This document shows, one piece after another, positions 19,137 through 28,069 of a DNA stretch of 64,000 nucleotides (positions are counted from its first letter, which is position 1; every line of letters begins with the position of its first letter). This DNA is from Glandiceps talaboti. Its lineage: Eukaryota > Hemichordata > Enteropneusta > Spengelidae. Where the stretch lies: contig NC_135557.1 of NCBI RefSeq assembly GCF_964340395.1, positions 3,285,216-3,349,215 on the forward strand, written 5' to 3'. The position numbers and the translations under genes were made by a program. The notes beneath the pieces were generated by a model that worked only from the letters and a program-made list of their open reading frames with translations, did not search any database and was not told the origin of the DNA.

Positions 19137-19580
19137 ACATAAATGTTTTTGTTCTTATGTCTCTCACAAATACAAATGTTTTACACTTTTAACAGATGGC
19201 AACAACATTTAAAAGGTAGTCCTTTTGCTCATATCATGGCAAAGTACGTACTACTACACAGTATGTGACACTTCCTACAAATCATTGGAAAGAAAGGACG
19301 CCCTCTGTGGCAATATTTCTTCCCCTGCCGTTTTCATCGAAAACCTAGCAAGGGAGAACTGCTTTCTATGTTGTAGTGTAAGGACAAATATACATCCCGG
19401 TACATAGTACAAAATGGCAGATAAAGATAACCAACCCATTGCACATGTGGCATGTGAAAAGACCCTTGAAATTATAATACTAGTATATCACATATGTCGT
19501 TAATGTTATGGCAATTAATGGTGATGTTTTTGAATAATTTGTCGAATTTATTCAATCCTACGTCGAGGTCGTTTTAGGGG
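19137..19580. other. intergenic before tRNA, partial repeat
   Basis: No convincing gene is seen; a 60-codon frame at 19225 has no support. From about 19448 to 19560 the bases (GACCCTTGAAATT, CACATATGTCGTTAAT, GGCAATTAATGGT, TTTGTCGAATTTATTCAATC) are a partial copy of the repeat found at 22885-23030. The repeat therefore flanks the 769-aa gene and the tRNA gene on both sides. Confidence 0.6.
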
Positions 19581-19586
19581 AAAAAA
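19581..19586 (-). terminator. Pol III terminator of tRNA-Tyr
   Basis: Six T on the minus strand lie 8 nt after the discriminator base of the tRNA. This is a standard RNA polymerase III stop signal and supports the tRNA gene being functional. Confidence 0.75.
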
Positions 19587-19594
19587 TGACTATG

Positions 19595-19678
19595 TCCCCC
19601 AAACCGGATTCGAACCGGTGACCTATGGATATCGGTTATGTCTACAGTCCACCGCTCTGACAACTGAGCTACTGGGGG
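19595..19678 (-). tRNA. tRNA-Tyr(GUA) with 11-nt intron
   Basis: The minus strand folds into a full cloverleaf of 73 nt plus an intron. The acceptor stem CCCCCAG pairs with TTGGGGG (one G-U), with discriminator A. The D arm is GCTC-AGTTGTCA-GAGC. The anticodon stem GTGGA pairs with TCCAT around loop C-T-GTA-G/A. The T arm is ACCGG-TTCGAAT-CCGGT. The A box TAGCTCAGTTG and B box GGTTCGAATCC are intact. An 11-nt insert (ACATAACCGAT) lies one base 3' of the anticodon, the canonical position of eukaryotic nuclear tRNA introns, which are the rule in tRNA-Tyr genes. No CCA is encoded, as in eukaryotes. It sits between two protein genes of viral type. Confidence 0.93.
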
Positions 19679-19858
19679 AAGTCTTCACACACAGACACAC
19701 GGTGTGGCAATATACAAAAAGGAGTGTGTGTGTGTGTGTAAAATGCGTGTGACACAATTCTCGATTTGTGTGGACACGAAGACCACTGACATTTTTTTAT
19801 TAATAATTTCACAAGACGAATGATATTAAATATACAAACACTGTATCTTATTATTGTC

Positions 19859-22168
19859 CTATATGTGAACGTTCTCTTCCCATGCTCCAAAAGGTTCAAC
19901 TCTATGTACACCCCACTTTGACATTCTTTGTGTTTGATCTCCATACTTTTTCACGGGAGTGATGGTCATTTCTTTTAAATCAATGACAAGGTTATATTCT
20001 CTGAAGAAGACCGCGGTGCTTACAAGTACTTCGTCTCCACAGTAGAGTATAACTTTCGTCCCTCTTGCACACACTTTTCCTGTCAGTGGCACAGTTTTGT
20101 TTTTTTTACGACACGAAGTGACGTGTGTGTTACCTTTACACCTAAACACACATGGACTCTTTATCCTGTCGAAAAAGGACATTGTCACACGCACATCTTT
20201 ACTTTTCATAACCACGTTGTGCCAAGCCATACTTTCGCCTGTCTGAAGGCGATATATTGGTATTTGCACTTGCATTAGACATGTGTTGCTGCACGTATCT
20301 ACCTCGCCTTTGGTGAAGTACATTTTCCCCAGGAAAATTACACCAAAAGAAAACAAGTAAAACATAGAGGGAAAATAATCACCTTCTTCAATCGGTGGAT
20401 AATCGAAAGCGTGGAGTGTGGCAAACGTTAAAGGCATGCCGTCCGCCTTAGTGATCACATGATCGACATTCTTGTACGACGAGTTAATGTTAGCTGTTTG
20501 CACGTAAGTTTTACGTGCAAGAGCATCTGAAGCATAAACAATGTTAAGATCATAGCGATCGTGACCTGGCATGAAACATACCGTCGATGACGGTTTGATG
20601 ACATGCGATGGAATATCTGACATTAAGTATGCTTTTGAACGCACGCCCGAGGTGTCGTAGTGTTTGATTTTCCACTCTCCATCTTTGTGAACAATGTAGA
20701 GCATCTCTACCTCTTCTACCTGGACAAAGATGAAAACAAATTCTTCATAGATGTGTACATTCAAAGGCATGTCGCTATACATAATATAGTAGTGACGAGG
20801 TATTTCGAGCAGCGATTCCCACATCCATGAATCCCATCTTAGCAAAGAGTCCAAATTACCACTCCACAAATATAATGAATTTGGGTTTGACGGTGATCTA
20901 TAGACATAGAAAATGCGTTTTCCACTGTCGTTGAATTTTAGGTTGTAGTGTCTATACATGACGAGTTTTTTAGACCTGTCATGTTGAACAGATTGCGGTA
21001 ATCTTATGTAATTGAGTATGTCAGCGTAGTAGTCAAACACAAGGATCGACGGTGAATTACATTGTTCTTGTATTCCAACGAAATAGAATGCTCGGTCTAT
21101 TGGTCTACAGTGTGTCTTTTTTACTGCTTTTTTAGTTTCTTGCACAAAGTCCCTCAAAACCGTTTCTATGAGTTGATCTCGCAAGTTTGATTTCTCCATG
21201 TTGCGTATATTGTCTAAAAACAACTGCACGGACGGAGACAGGTTTTGACACAATGTCAAACCACCTTTTATGAGTAAGGGTCTCATCATGTCACAGACTG
21301 TGTCAAAAATCATCGTATTGACATATTCGTCAAATGTGTTCAAGTGCAAGAACAATTTGCTTATGGTAATAATTTCATCCGCCATAGTGCTTCCATTCCT
21401 TTGCCACCATATCTGAACTAAATTGAACACGTCTATGTCACAACCTCTGAAACATTTCTTTGTATGCACGAATCTGGATAATACGCTCAGGTCCCAGAGC
21501 TGAAATAAAACGAAATCATCTTCAGTGAAGTCCTTTTTCATGTAGATTTTTATCAAACCAGCAACAGTGTCTGCCAAATCACTGTGCGTTTCTGATAGAC
21601 CTCGCGTGCATATAACGGCGAAGTAGTCGGTCATTGTTTGGAGGTCAGTGCGAGATCTAGAGGTGAAACAGTAGCGATCTCTCTTCCTGAAGTGTTCTTC
21701 AATATCTCTTTGGAGGTGAGCAATCCAGTTTTTCATACATAGAAAATCTGCAGCCAATGTGATGTCTGCCAGATTGTCTTTTTCGATAATAAACTTACGT
21801 CTTTTCTTTCTACTCTGGTAATAGGTGTAGGAACTGAACGTTTTCGTCTGAACGTACAACAAGAACAAATGCATGTACTGAATATCAAAGTGTAACTTTT
21901 TGACGTGGTTATCCAAATATACAGTGTCTTGTAGTAACGAGTAAAACCGTATCAAACAATCCAACCACGGTACTTCTTCTTTCATCGTCACAGGTGTGAC
22001 GTAATATTTGTTGCCTTGTAGGCGAAGGCATATCGTCCTGTCTTCATCTGATGACAGGTAATCACTGTCTGCATTGCTGTTTGCTTTCAGGAGCAAGGGT
22101 GGTTGCTTCCCTTTGTTTTCACAATACATTTGAAACAGTTCAGGTGTTGTGCTTTGTCTGAGAGACAT
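19859..22168 (-). CDS. 769-aa BTB-BACK protein
   Basis: Residues 1-45 form a Ser/Asp-rich leader shared with the 336-aa protein. A divergent BTB domain follows (about 48-165, ending in the LADITLAADFLCMKNWI helix), then a BACK-like helical part (about 170-330). The C-terminal 400 residues probably form a beta-propeller, although kelch double-glycine motifs are missing. The C-terminal part matches the 678-aa protein at 31230-33266 (EEGDYFPSMFYLFSFGVIFLGK against RGRYMPSLFHVPAFGIVCVG), so the two are paralogues. BTB-BACK proteins are usually substrate adaptors for Cullin-3 ubiquitin ligases; that role is inferred from the family. Confidence 0.85.
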   Translation of the reverse strand: MSLRQSTTPELFQMYCENKGKQPPLLLKANSNADSDYLSSDEDRTICLRLQGNKYYVTPVTMKEEVPWLDCLIRFYSLLQDTVYLDNHVKKLHFDIQYMHLFLLYVQTKTFSSYTYYQSRKKRRKFIIEKDNLADITLAADFLCMKNWIAHLQRDIEEHFRKRDRYCFTSRSRTDLQTMTDYFAVICTRGLSETHSDLADTVAGLIKIYMKKDFTEDDFVLFQLWDLSVLSRFVHTKKCFRGCDIDVFNLVQIWWQRNGSTMADEIITISKLFLHLNTFDEYVNTMIFDTVCDMMRPLLIKGGLTLCQNLSPSVQLFLDNIRNMEKSNLRDQLIETVLRDFVQETKKAVKKTHCRPIDRAFYFVGIQEQCNSPSILVFDYYADILNYIRLPQSVQHDRSKKLVMYRHYNLKFNDSGKRIFYVYRSPSNPNSLYLWSGNLDSLLRWDSWMWESLLEIPRHYYIMYSDMPLNVHIYEEFVFIFVQVEEVEMLYIVHKDGEWKIKHYDTSGVRSKAYLMSDIPSHVIKPSSTVCFMPGHDRYDLNIVYASDALARKTYVQTANINSSYKNVDHVITKADGMPLTFATLHAFDYPPIEEGDYFPSMFYLFSFGVIFLGKMYFTKGEVDTCSNTCLMQVQIPIYRLQTGESMAWHNVVMKSKDVRVTMSFFDRIKSPCVFRCKGNTHVTSCRKKNKTVPLTGKVCARGTKVILYCGDEVLVSTAVFFREYNLVIDLKEMTITPVKKYGDQTQRMSKWGVHRVEPFGAWEENVHI

Positions 22169-22365
22169 TTTTGAAATGATACTGTGTTAGTGTTGAGACT
22201 GACTTTTTATATCATTCGTGACGTGAGTCCATGCCTGTTTCGAAATTGTTCCCACATACGTTCCAGGCACTAACAGAAGTATACAGATAACAATACACGA
22301 CAATGTACGTAGTACAAAATGGCAGATAAAAGATAAACAACCCATTGCACATGTGGCATATAAAT
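22169..22365 (-). pseudogene. decayed copy of 63-aa membrane gene region
   Basis: Bases 22185-22365 match 18945-19130 and 19400-19445 in blocks: the stop-proximal region, the GTTCCAGGCACTAACAGAAG block and the GTACAAAATGGCAGATAAA block. The pieces between are deleted, and no open frame remains. Together with the shared gene start, this shows a duplication of the 5' part of the locus. Confidence 0.75.
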
Positions 22366-22539
22366 TTTGTCACAAAACTACTACATGTATAATCATAGGT
22401 TATCGTAGCATATCGGATATTGAACTCTAGGTGGCGTTTTTTTTTTTAAACTTTAAAAAGTCTTTTGAATTTTATTTTAACACAGTATATTAGAAGGAAG
22501 CCCTGGTTAACATCACATTCACGTGTCCTTAATCCTATC

Positions 22540-23216
22540 TTATAGCAATTGTTTTGCGACATTTAAATCTCCCATAATTCATTGAACATGTTCCCTTTTT
22601 ACGACAGTTTTGTGAACTAAAGAAGTCCAATGATATGTTCTTTGAATAGCAAAGTCTAAATGGTGATGTTTTTTGAATAAAATGACATATAATTTGTCGA
22701 ATTTATTCAATCTTAAGTTGGTTTATTTGTTGGTGTTCTTTACTTGTGTGAACACGTGACTTGTATGCAAATGCAGAGTTGGGAATGTTTTTAACATGGC
22801 ACTGCATTTTTTTTTTCATTTTTTTTTTCACTGGACACAGAAAGTTTTTTGGAAATCTTTAAAAACCCCCGATTTTGACATCTTGAAAAAGACCCTTGAA
22901 ATTAACATAGCAGTACCCTGTTACGTTAGTATAATATCACATATGTCGTTAATCTTATGTTATGGCAATTAATGGTAATGGTTTTGAATAAATTGACATT
23001 TAATTTGTCGAATTTATTCAATCTTAAGTTGGTTTATTTGTTGGTGTTCTTTACTAGTGTGAACACGTGACTTGTATGCAAATGCCGAGTTGGGAATGTT
23101 TTTAACATGGCACTGCATTTTTTTTTTCATTTTTTTTTTCACTGGACACAGAAAGTTTTTTGGAAATCTTTAAAAAACCCCGATTTTGACATCTTGAAAA
23201 AGACCCTTTAAAATAC
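22540..23216. repeat. two direct repeats of a dispersed intergenic element
   Basis: Bases about 22661-22898 recur at about 22972-23209, an offset of 311 bp, with few differences. Each copy contains TTTGTCGAATTTATTCAATC, GGTTTATTTGTTGGTGTTC, GTGAACACGTGACTTG, CACTGGACACAGAAAG and GATTTTGACATCTTGAAAAA. On the complementary strand the last part reads AAGGGTC...GGGGTTTTTAAA, matching the core of the 279-bp array unit. Bases 22540-22640 also resemble the array in reverse (CTCCCATAATTCATTG). The gap 22366-23388 holds no gene. Confidence 0.7.
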
Positions 23217-23388
23217 GCCACCCAGGGACCCACTACATCACTGTGGCATACTATGTATACATATTTATCTTACGGTTGGTGTTTTGAGACGAAACAAAAA
23301 TTAAAAGTAGAGAGTTTCTTTGTTTCTTTGTTTTATTAACAATAAAGCTTTAATTACAACTAAAACAAATACATATTTCATACTATCT

Positions 23389-24771
23389 CTAGAAAGTTTG
23401 CGAAAGTGCTGTGTAGACTGGGTCATCCAGGTAAAGTGAACATGATTGCTGTGTGTCACATTTCAACTCTGTCAATTCCTTGTGAAGTGCTTCGCTTTTG
23501 TCTTTGTGGGACTGTAATTCATCCATAAGAGACTTGATTTTGTCTCTGAGAAGATTTGCCATTTGGCTACTACGACAATGTGTCATGTGGAAATCGTGAA
23601 CAATGCTGACGAGAGGATAACCTTGTGAAGTTTTGGCTATTGCCATGATCTCGGAAAGACTTTCTTTGTTGGCTGCAGTGAGTGGTTTAGACATTTTCTG
23701 AATAAGGCAGTTTTTCAGAAAGGCTAATTCTTGGTCACTGGCCACCATTCTGTCTTGTGAAGCGTGTGGTGAGGTCATATCAGGTGATTTTTTTCTCTTT
23801 CTCTTACATGCAGAGGACACAGTGTCAATATTGAACAAGTCGTTGGCACACCAGGCACCAGGCAGACACTTTGCCAAGGCAGTTATCATGTAGGCGATTA
23901 CGGAGTTTCCATATGTATCATACTGGTCAGCCTTTGTTTTTTTCTGGTCTGCGTGTGACTTTGTAAGGAACCTTGTTTTGAATGTAGCTACCGTGTTGTT
24001 ATCTATGTCTGATGGAGAACAGAACACTGTAGGTGCTGCAAAACGCCTCTTCCATTTGTTGTTGATAAATCGGACAGAAAAATGATTCGGCGCTACTTTG
24101 TTCTGGTAAGACAGCTGCAGGATGTTGCATTTTGGTAAGCATGTGTTGGCCATCTCGAAAGCAAACTTTTCTCTCTCGAGGAGTTTGTATATCTTGAACC
24201 AGTAGACCAGTCCAGTGTACCTTCTACCATTATGATTCAATAGGTACATCTTGCTGTTGTCTGTAAATTCTTTTGAACAGTCTGGGTCAAACAAAATCAC
24301 AATGCCAAGTCGAGCAGCAACGAAACGACATTGGTAATGGGTCATGGGGAAGAGATCTAAAACTGGTGGATCTCCACGTGTCTTGTTTACGAAGTCGCCC
24401 ACCTTTGACATTTTTTTAGACGACATTGAAACATGTTTTGGATTCACCGAGTGATGCAATTTATTGTGCATTGACCTACGTTGTTTTGGCGTCATGAGCT
24501 TGATGTTTGAGTTGTGAACTTGTGCCTCGATTAGTTTCCAAGCCTCGGATGATAAACACACTGTGTATGTTTCCGAACCTTGTAGTTTGGCAAGACAAGG
24601 AATGTTGTAAAGTCTCCTGCCTTGAATAGCCGATGATGACATGAATGCTTTAATTGATTTCTCCAGAGGCATTATTTTGTCAGAATCAGCTTTGGTGAAC
24701 ATGTTCACCACATGATCGAAAGCCCCTGTGATGTTAAGTTCGGGGTTTGGACTAGCCGATGCCATTTCCAT
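23389..24771 (-). CDS. unknown 460-aa protein with C-terminal coiled coil
   Basis: I do not recognise this protein. The central part (about 130-290) has many aromatic residues and cysteines. A basic KRKRKK patch near residue 327 may be a nuclear signal. The last 60 residues (MANLLRDKIKSLMDEL...LHKELTELK) form a predicted coiled coil, so it may be oligomeric. There is no signal peptide or membrane segment. A CTATAAATGAG TATA context lies just upstream (around 24805-24815), and AATAAA is at about 23340. Confidence 0.75.
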   Translation of the reverse strand: MEMASASPNPELNITGAFDHVVNMFTKADSDKIMPLEKSIKAFMSSSAIQGRRLYNIPCLAKLQGSETYTVCLSSEAWKLIEAQVHNSNIKLMTPKQRRSMHNKLHHSVNPKHVSMSSKKMSKVGDFVNKTRGDPPVLDLFPMTHYQCRFVAARLGIVILFDPDCSKEFTDNSKMYLLNHNGRRYTGLVYWFKIYKLLEREKFAFEMANTCLPKCNILQLSYQNKVAPNHFSVRFINNKWKRRFAAPTVFCSPSDIDNNTVATFKTRFLTKSHADQKKTKADQYDTYGNSVIAYMITALAKCLPGAWCANDLFNIDTVSSACKRKRKKSPDMTSPHASQDRMVASDQELAFLKNCLIQKMSKPLTAANKESLSEIMAIAKTSQGYPLVSIVHDFHMTHCRSSQMANLLRDKIKSLMDELQSHKDKSEALHKELTELKCDTQQSCSLYLDDPVYTALSQTF

Positions 24772-24858
24772 CGTTTTGACTGACTTGAAATTGCAGAAAA
24801 GAACTCATTTATAGTATTTTATTAGTGACGTTTTATTTTTAGGCTCGTTCTTAACAGG

Positions 24859-25074
24859 CTACGTAAGATTCATTGTGTTAACAGTGGTGTTTATCAATAA
24901 ACCAGTTTTACGTATTGGGTGAAAAAGGGTAGGAGGGAAGTCGAGTTGCATCCAGTAACTGGTATGGTTTGTTGAAAAGACAATTGCCAAAGGCGTGACT
25001 CCTTCAATTTCAATCCCTTTAATCAAACAGCAGCCCAAGACCATTAACAATATCACAATCCCGTACTTTATCAT
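24859..25074 (-). CDS. small 71-aa membrane-anchored protein
   Basis: The frame opens upstream at a TTG; the first ATG is at 25074. Residues 1-22 (KYGIVILLMVLGCCLIKGI) look like a signal peptide or signal anchor. The rest is a short, mostly hydrophilic ectodomain with two or three N-x-T/S sites (NHTS, NTTV, MNLT). The start lies 12 bp downstream of the stop of the 431-aa gene on the same strand, so it may be expressed from a shared or nested transcript. I do not recognise it. Confidence 0.5.
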   Translation of the reverse strand: MIKYGIVILLMVLGCCLIKGIEIEGVTPLAIVFSTNHTSYWMQLDFPPTLFHPIRKTGLLINTTVNTMNLT

Positions 25075-25085
25075 ATCGTATTCGA

Positions 25086-26381
25086 TTAGAGAATACAACA
25101 CCAAGTATGAAAGAAGCTGCTGGTCGTGTTTGATGCTGGTGAAAACTGAGATTGTATTTCAACTGCTTTGCTTTCCTCGAGTACAACGTTTATAGGTTCT
25201 CTTGATTGATGTCTTTTCTTTGCAATTGGTTTCAACACTATCTCTTTATCCTTGAACGATTTGGAGTAGTTTCGATATGCAAAAAGCGACACAAGGTTAT
25301 CAATATGGTCTAATAAACTGTCATTGCTCTCACTTGTTTTGGCGTCCTCGTGTTGGCACTGCTGAAACAGGACGTGTGACATGACAACACAGTTGGCGTC
25401 GTTTTCGTGTAAGTGCGCCCTCTCTGAACCCATCATGAAGTGGTCATCCAGCAGACGTGCAATGTGATCGTTTGTTCCACTTTTCAGAGCTCTCAGTACA
25501 GAAGGCTGTAGTAATTTGAGTTTCGAGACATCGTCCGAACTGAATTTGACAAGAGAAGATTCTGTAGACACGTCAGAGGTGGGTAAACACAATACTGCCA
25601 TTACCTTTTTCAAAAGGGACAAAGTTCCATCTTTGTGTGCCACCAAACTGTTTAAGTAGTCCACATACTTTTGTCTTTTCGTCATTGGATTGAGAAACGA
25701 CAGACAGTTGTCCTTGAGGAATTCATTGACTCTTTTGTAGGTTTTATCGAAACGGATGTACAGTTTGACTAAGTCACAATCTATGTCTATGGCTGCATTC
25801 ACAGCATTCACCAGATGTTGCACTTCGCAGGTGACGTAATGTAAAGCAAACAAGCCGGTGAAAAAGTTCCCAGAAAGCCATTTGGGTAGTGACGATTTTT
25901 TGCGACTAACGGCAAACAAGTTTCGTCTGTTTTCACTGGTGGTAAACATACTTATGCTAACTGTTTGAATGTCTGCACGTAACTGTTGGAGTGAAAACTC
26001 GATGATTTCCTTCCATCTTTTCATCTGATTGACGTCCACTGTGGGGATGTTTTGGTTGAAATAGATACACATTTTCCTAAGAGTCCTCATAAGAATTTCG
26101 AAAAACGGGTTGTCACTGACATACTTTTTGCCATCGAATGTCCAAGAAAACACGTAGTTGTCAAACTGTTCATACTTGACATAATTTGTCCAATCCCCAG
26201 AAGTGGTTTCTGTAAAACATGTGTAAAGGAGCTCTTCGTTGTCTGTGTCACTCAACAAGACACATGTTTCTTCTTTCTTCTCACACAAACTCAATTTGAC
26301 CAGTGTCTCCCATTCCTGATAGTTGGATTTTGTAGGCAAGGGACCAAACACGACCTGATGTGACTGTCGCAGAAGATCCAT
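25086..26381 (-). CDS. unknown 431-aa protein with C-terminal CaaX
   Basis: I do not recognise the body, which looks largely helical and cytosolic or nuclear. The last residues are TWCCIL, so the final four (C-C-I-L) fit the CaaX prenylation rule, with Leu favouring geranylgeranylation. If modified, the protein would be held on membranes, as expected for a tegument or signalling factor. The region before the CaaX is Ser/Thr/Asn-rich and likely flexible, as is usual for prenylated tails. The ATG at 26381 follows the 518-aa gene on the same strand with 24 bp between them. Confidence 0.75.
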   Translation of the reverse strand: MDLLRQSHQVVFGPLPTKSNYQEWETLVKLSLCEKKEETCVLLSDTDNEELLYTCFTETTSGDWTNYVKYEQFDNYVFSWTFDGKKYVSDNPFFEILMRTLRKMCIYFNQNIPTVDVNQMKRWKEIIEFSLQQLRADIQTVSISMFTTSENRRNLFAVSRKKSSLPKWLSGNFFTGLFALHYVTCEVQHLVNAVNAAIDIDCDLVKLYIRFDKTYKRVNEFLKDNCLSFLNPMTKRQKYVDYLNSLVAHKDGTLSLLKKVMAVLCLPTSDVSTESSLVKFSSDDVSKLKLLQPSVLRALKSGTNDHIARLLDDHFMMGSERAHLHENDANCVVMSHVLFQQCQHEDAKTSESNDSLLDHIDNLVSLFAYRNYSKSFKDKEIVLKPIAKKRHQSREPINVVLEESKAVEIQSQFSPASNTTSSFFHTWCCIL

Positions 26382-26405
26382 GGTTCTTGCACAATTTTTT
26401 TTTTT

Positions 26406-27962
26406 TTACTTTACCAATTGATTGTTAATGCTAGCAGTTATACGAAAAAATTTAAAAGAGTTCGGTAGGAGTTCGTAACATTTTGTTGAAGTGCTCAGTT
26501 GCTTTCTCCATAAACTGTCTTCTATTTGGCAGTGACTGAAGGTGTCACACGAACCATAGAATTGCATGTAGGGTGACAGGTATTCTCTGTCTTTTCCTCT
26601 CTTGTTTGTTTTGTAATCCGAAAAAAGGGTCGGTATAGGAAGTGGCAGCTGTTTTGATGCAAGTGCTAGGTATCTTTTGAATTCGTCCTGAGACACGCGA
26701 GGAAAGTGTTTTTTCACCTGCCACAAGGAGCCACTGGATTTTACAATAGTCACGTGACAAGGAACTTCGTCATCGTCGTCGAGGTAATAAAGTCGTGTGT
26801 ATTTGTCACCCTTGTTCCAGGGCACAGCTGTGTAAGCCCTACTGGTTATACTACTTTTCAGTGTCTGGAATAGATGGTTGGTGAAATTGTGATCTCGATC
26901 ATCATCGTACACGTAATCGTCCAAGAGACTCTTGACAAAAATGTGTCGTCCATCCACAACGTCTATTTTTTCATCCCCCTTTTGAATGGCTGCTATAATG
27001 TGCCTTCTAATTAAGCAGGGGAATATATTTTTACTGTGGTCAAGAGAGGAAACGATTTCGACAATGGCTGGCATGAAATCGTTGTATGAATTTTTAAATT
27101 CTTCACTGCGATATTTCAGGCGATAAATAACAAGCAGCATTTCATATACAAAAAGGCATTTTCCAACAAGGCTTCCCGAATACGAGCCGTTAGCTTTAAC
27201 GATATCAAGAAGGGGATCGTAAACTGCCTCAGAATGGGTTATTGTCGGTGACATGTGTGCAATTATTGCCACGGCACACAATAGTTTCGATGCCATGTTC
27301 GTGTTGTCTGTTAAAATGTACACCTCTCTGCTCAACACCAAACACAGGTCAAGAAAATCTGTCAATGAATCTACAGGAAACTGCCAACGAGATTGTGACC
27401 GTATATTGGCCAAGTACAGTGTTGTAAACATTGGCAAGACTACTGAACAGGCAGTTACTCTGTATGAGTTTTCAACAACGTTTTCTGTTGTCATGTCCTG
27501 AAGTAACTGAAAGGACATACGTGTAACCATTTCTTTCTCCAATAGACGATAACGTTGTAATAGTATACCTGACCCAACGAAATCAAAGGAGATTTCTTGA
27601 GAGGGACCACTAAAACGAGAAGGTGTTATTTGTAGGAGGTTTCGAGTGAATAAATCAATGGTAAAAATCTCTTTTTCCTTTCTTTTCACCAGAGTCCAGC
27701 GATCAATGATACCACCGGACTTGCACCTTAAAACGTTTCTGGTCCTCGTGTACAAATGCACAAAGAGCAAACTCGTTCCTCTGGCCAAAGAATGTCCCAA
27801 ATCGAAAGTTGCTTCGTATGAATAGATGAGTTTGTTTTGAGGCGCGTGGCCACTGTCTGTCAGTGGATGTATCACTGGCCATTGGGTTTCTCTGCTGTAC
27901 ACAGACAAGTGAGTCAATGGCTCTACAGACCGTACAACAAAAGTGATGTAGGTGAATGACAT
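26406..27962 (-). CDS. unknown 518-aa protein
   Basis: I do not recognise this protein. The N-terminal 130 residues read as beta-rich, and residues 150-350 as helical. An acidic loop (YLDDDDEVPCHV) lies near 390. No signal peptide or clear membrane helix was found. It is divergent from the 933-aa gene at 28070, with 107 bp between starts. It may be a tegument or replication factor; the sequence does not say. Confidence 0.75.
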   Translation of the reverse strand: MSFTYITFVVRSVEPLTHLSVYSRETQWPVIHPLTDSGHAPQNKLIYSYEATFDLGHSLARGTSLLFVHLYTRTRNVLRCKSGGIIDRWTLVKRKEKEIFTIDLFTRNLLQITPSRFSGPSQEISFDFVGSGILLQRYRLLEKEMVTRMSFQLLQDMTTENVVENSYRVTACSVVLPMFTTLYLANIRSQSRWQFPVDSLTDFLDLCLVLSREVYILTDNTNMASKLLCAVAIIAHMSPTITHSEAVYDPLLDIVKANGSYSGSLVGKCLFVYEMLLVIYRLKYRSEEFKNSYNDFMPAIVEIVSSLDHSKNIFPCLIRRHIIAAIQKGDEKIDVVDGRHIFVKSLLDDYVYDDDRDHNFTNHLFQTLKSSITSRAYTAVPWNKGDKYTRLYYLDDDDEVPCHVTIVKSSGSLWQVKKHFPRVSQDEFKRYLALASKQLPLPIPTLFSDYKTNKRGKDREYLSPYMQFYGSCDTFSHCQIEDSLWRKQLSTSTKCYELLPNSFKFFRITASINNQLVK

Positions 27963-28069
27963 GTTTATTTCTGTTTAGAATTAAGCTTCGCCGGCCGTTA
28001 TTGCAATTGTTTACATTTACGACTTGGTCATTGTGCTAATATACAATTGTCATAGAGGAGTGTGTAAAA

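Noticed and set aside
19225-19407. 60-codon plus-strand frame
   Set aside because: No promoter, no recognisable protein features and no conservation in the duplicated flank.
19595-19678. tRNA-derived SINE head
   Set aside because: The full cloverleaf, 3' acceptor strand, intron and Pol III stop are present, with no SINE body following.
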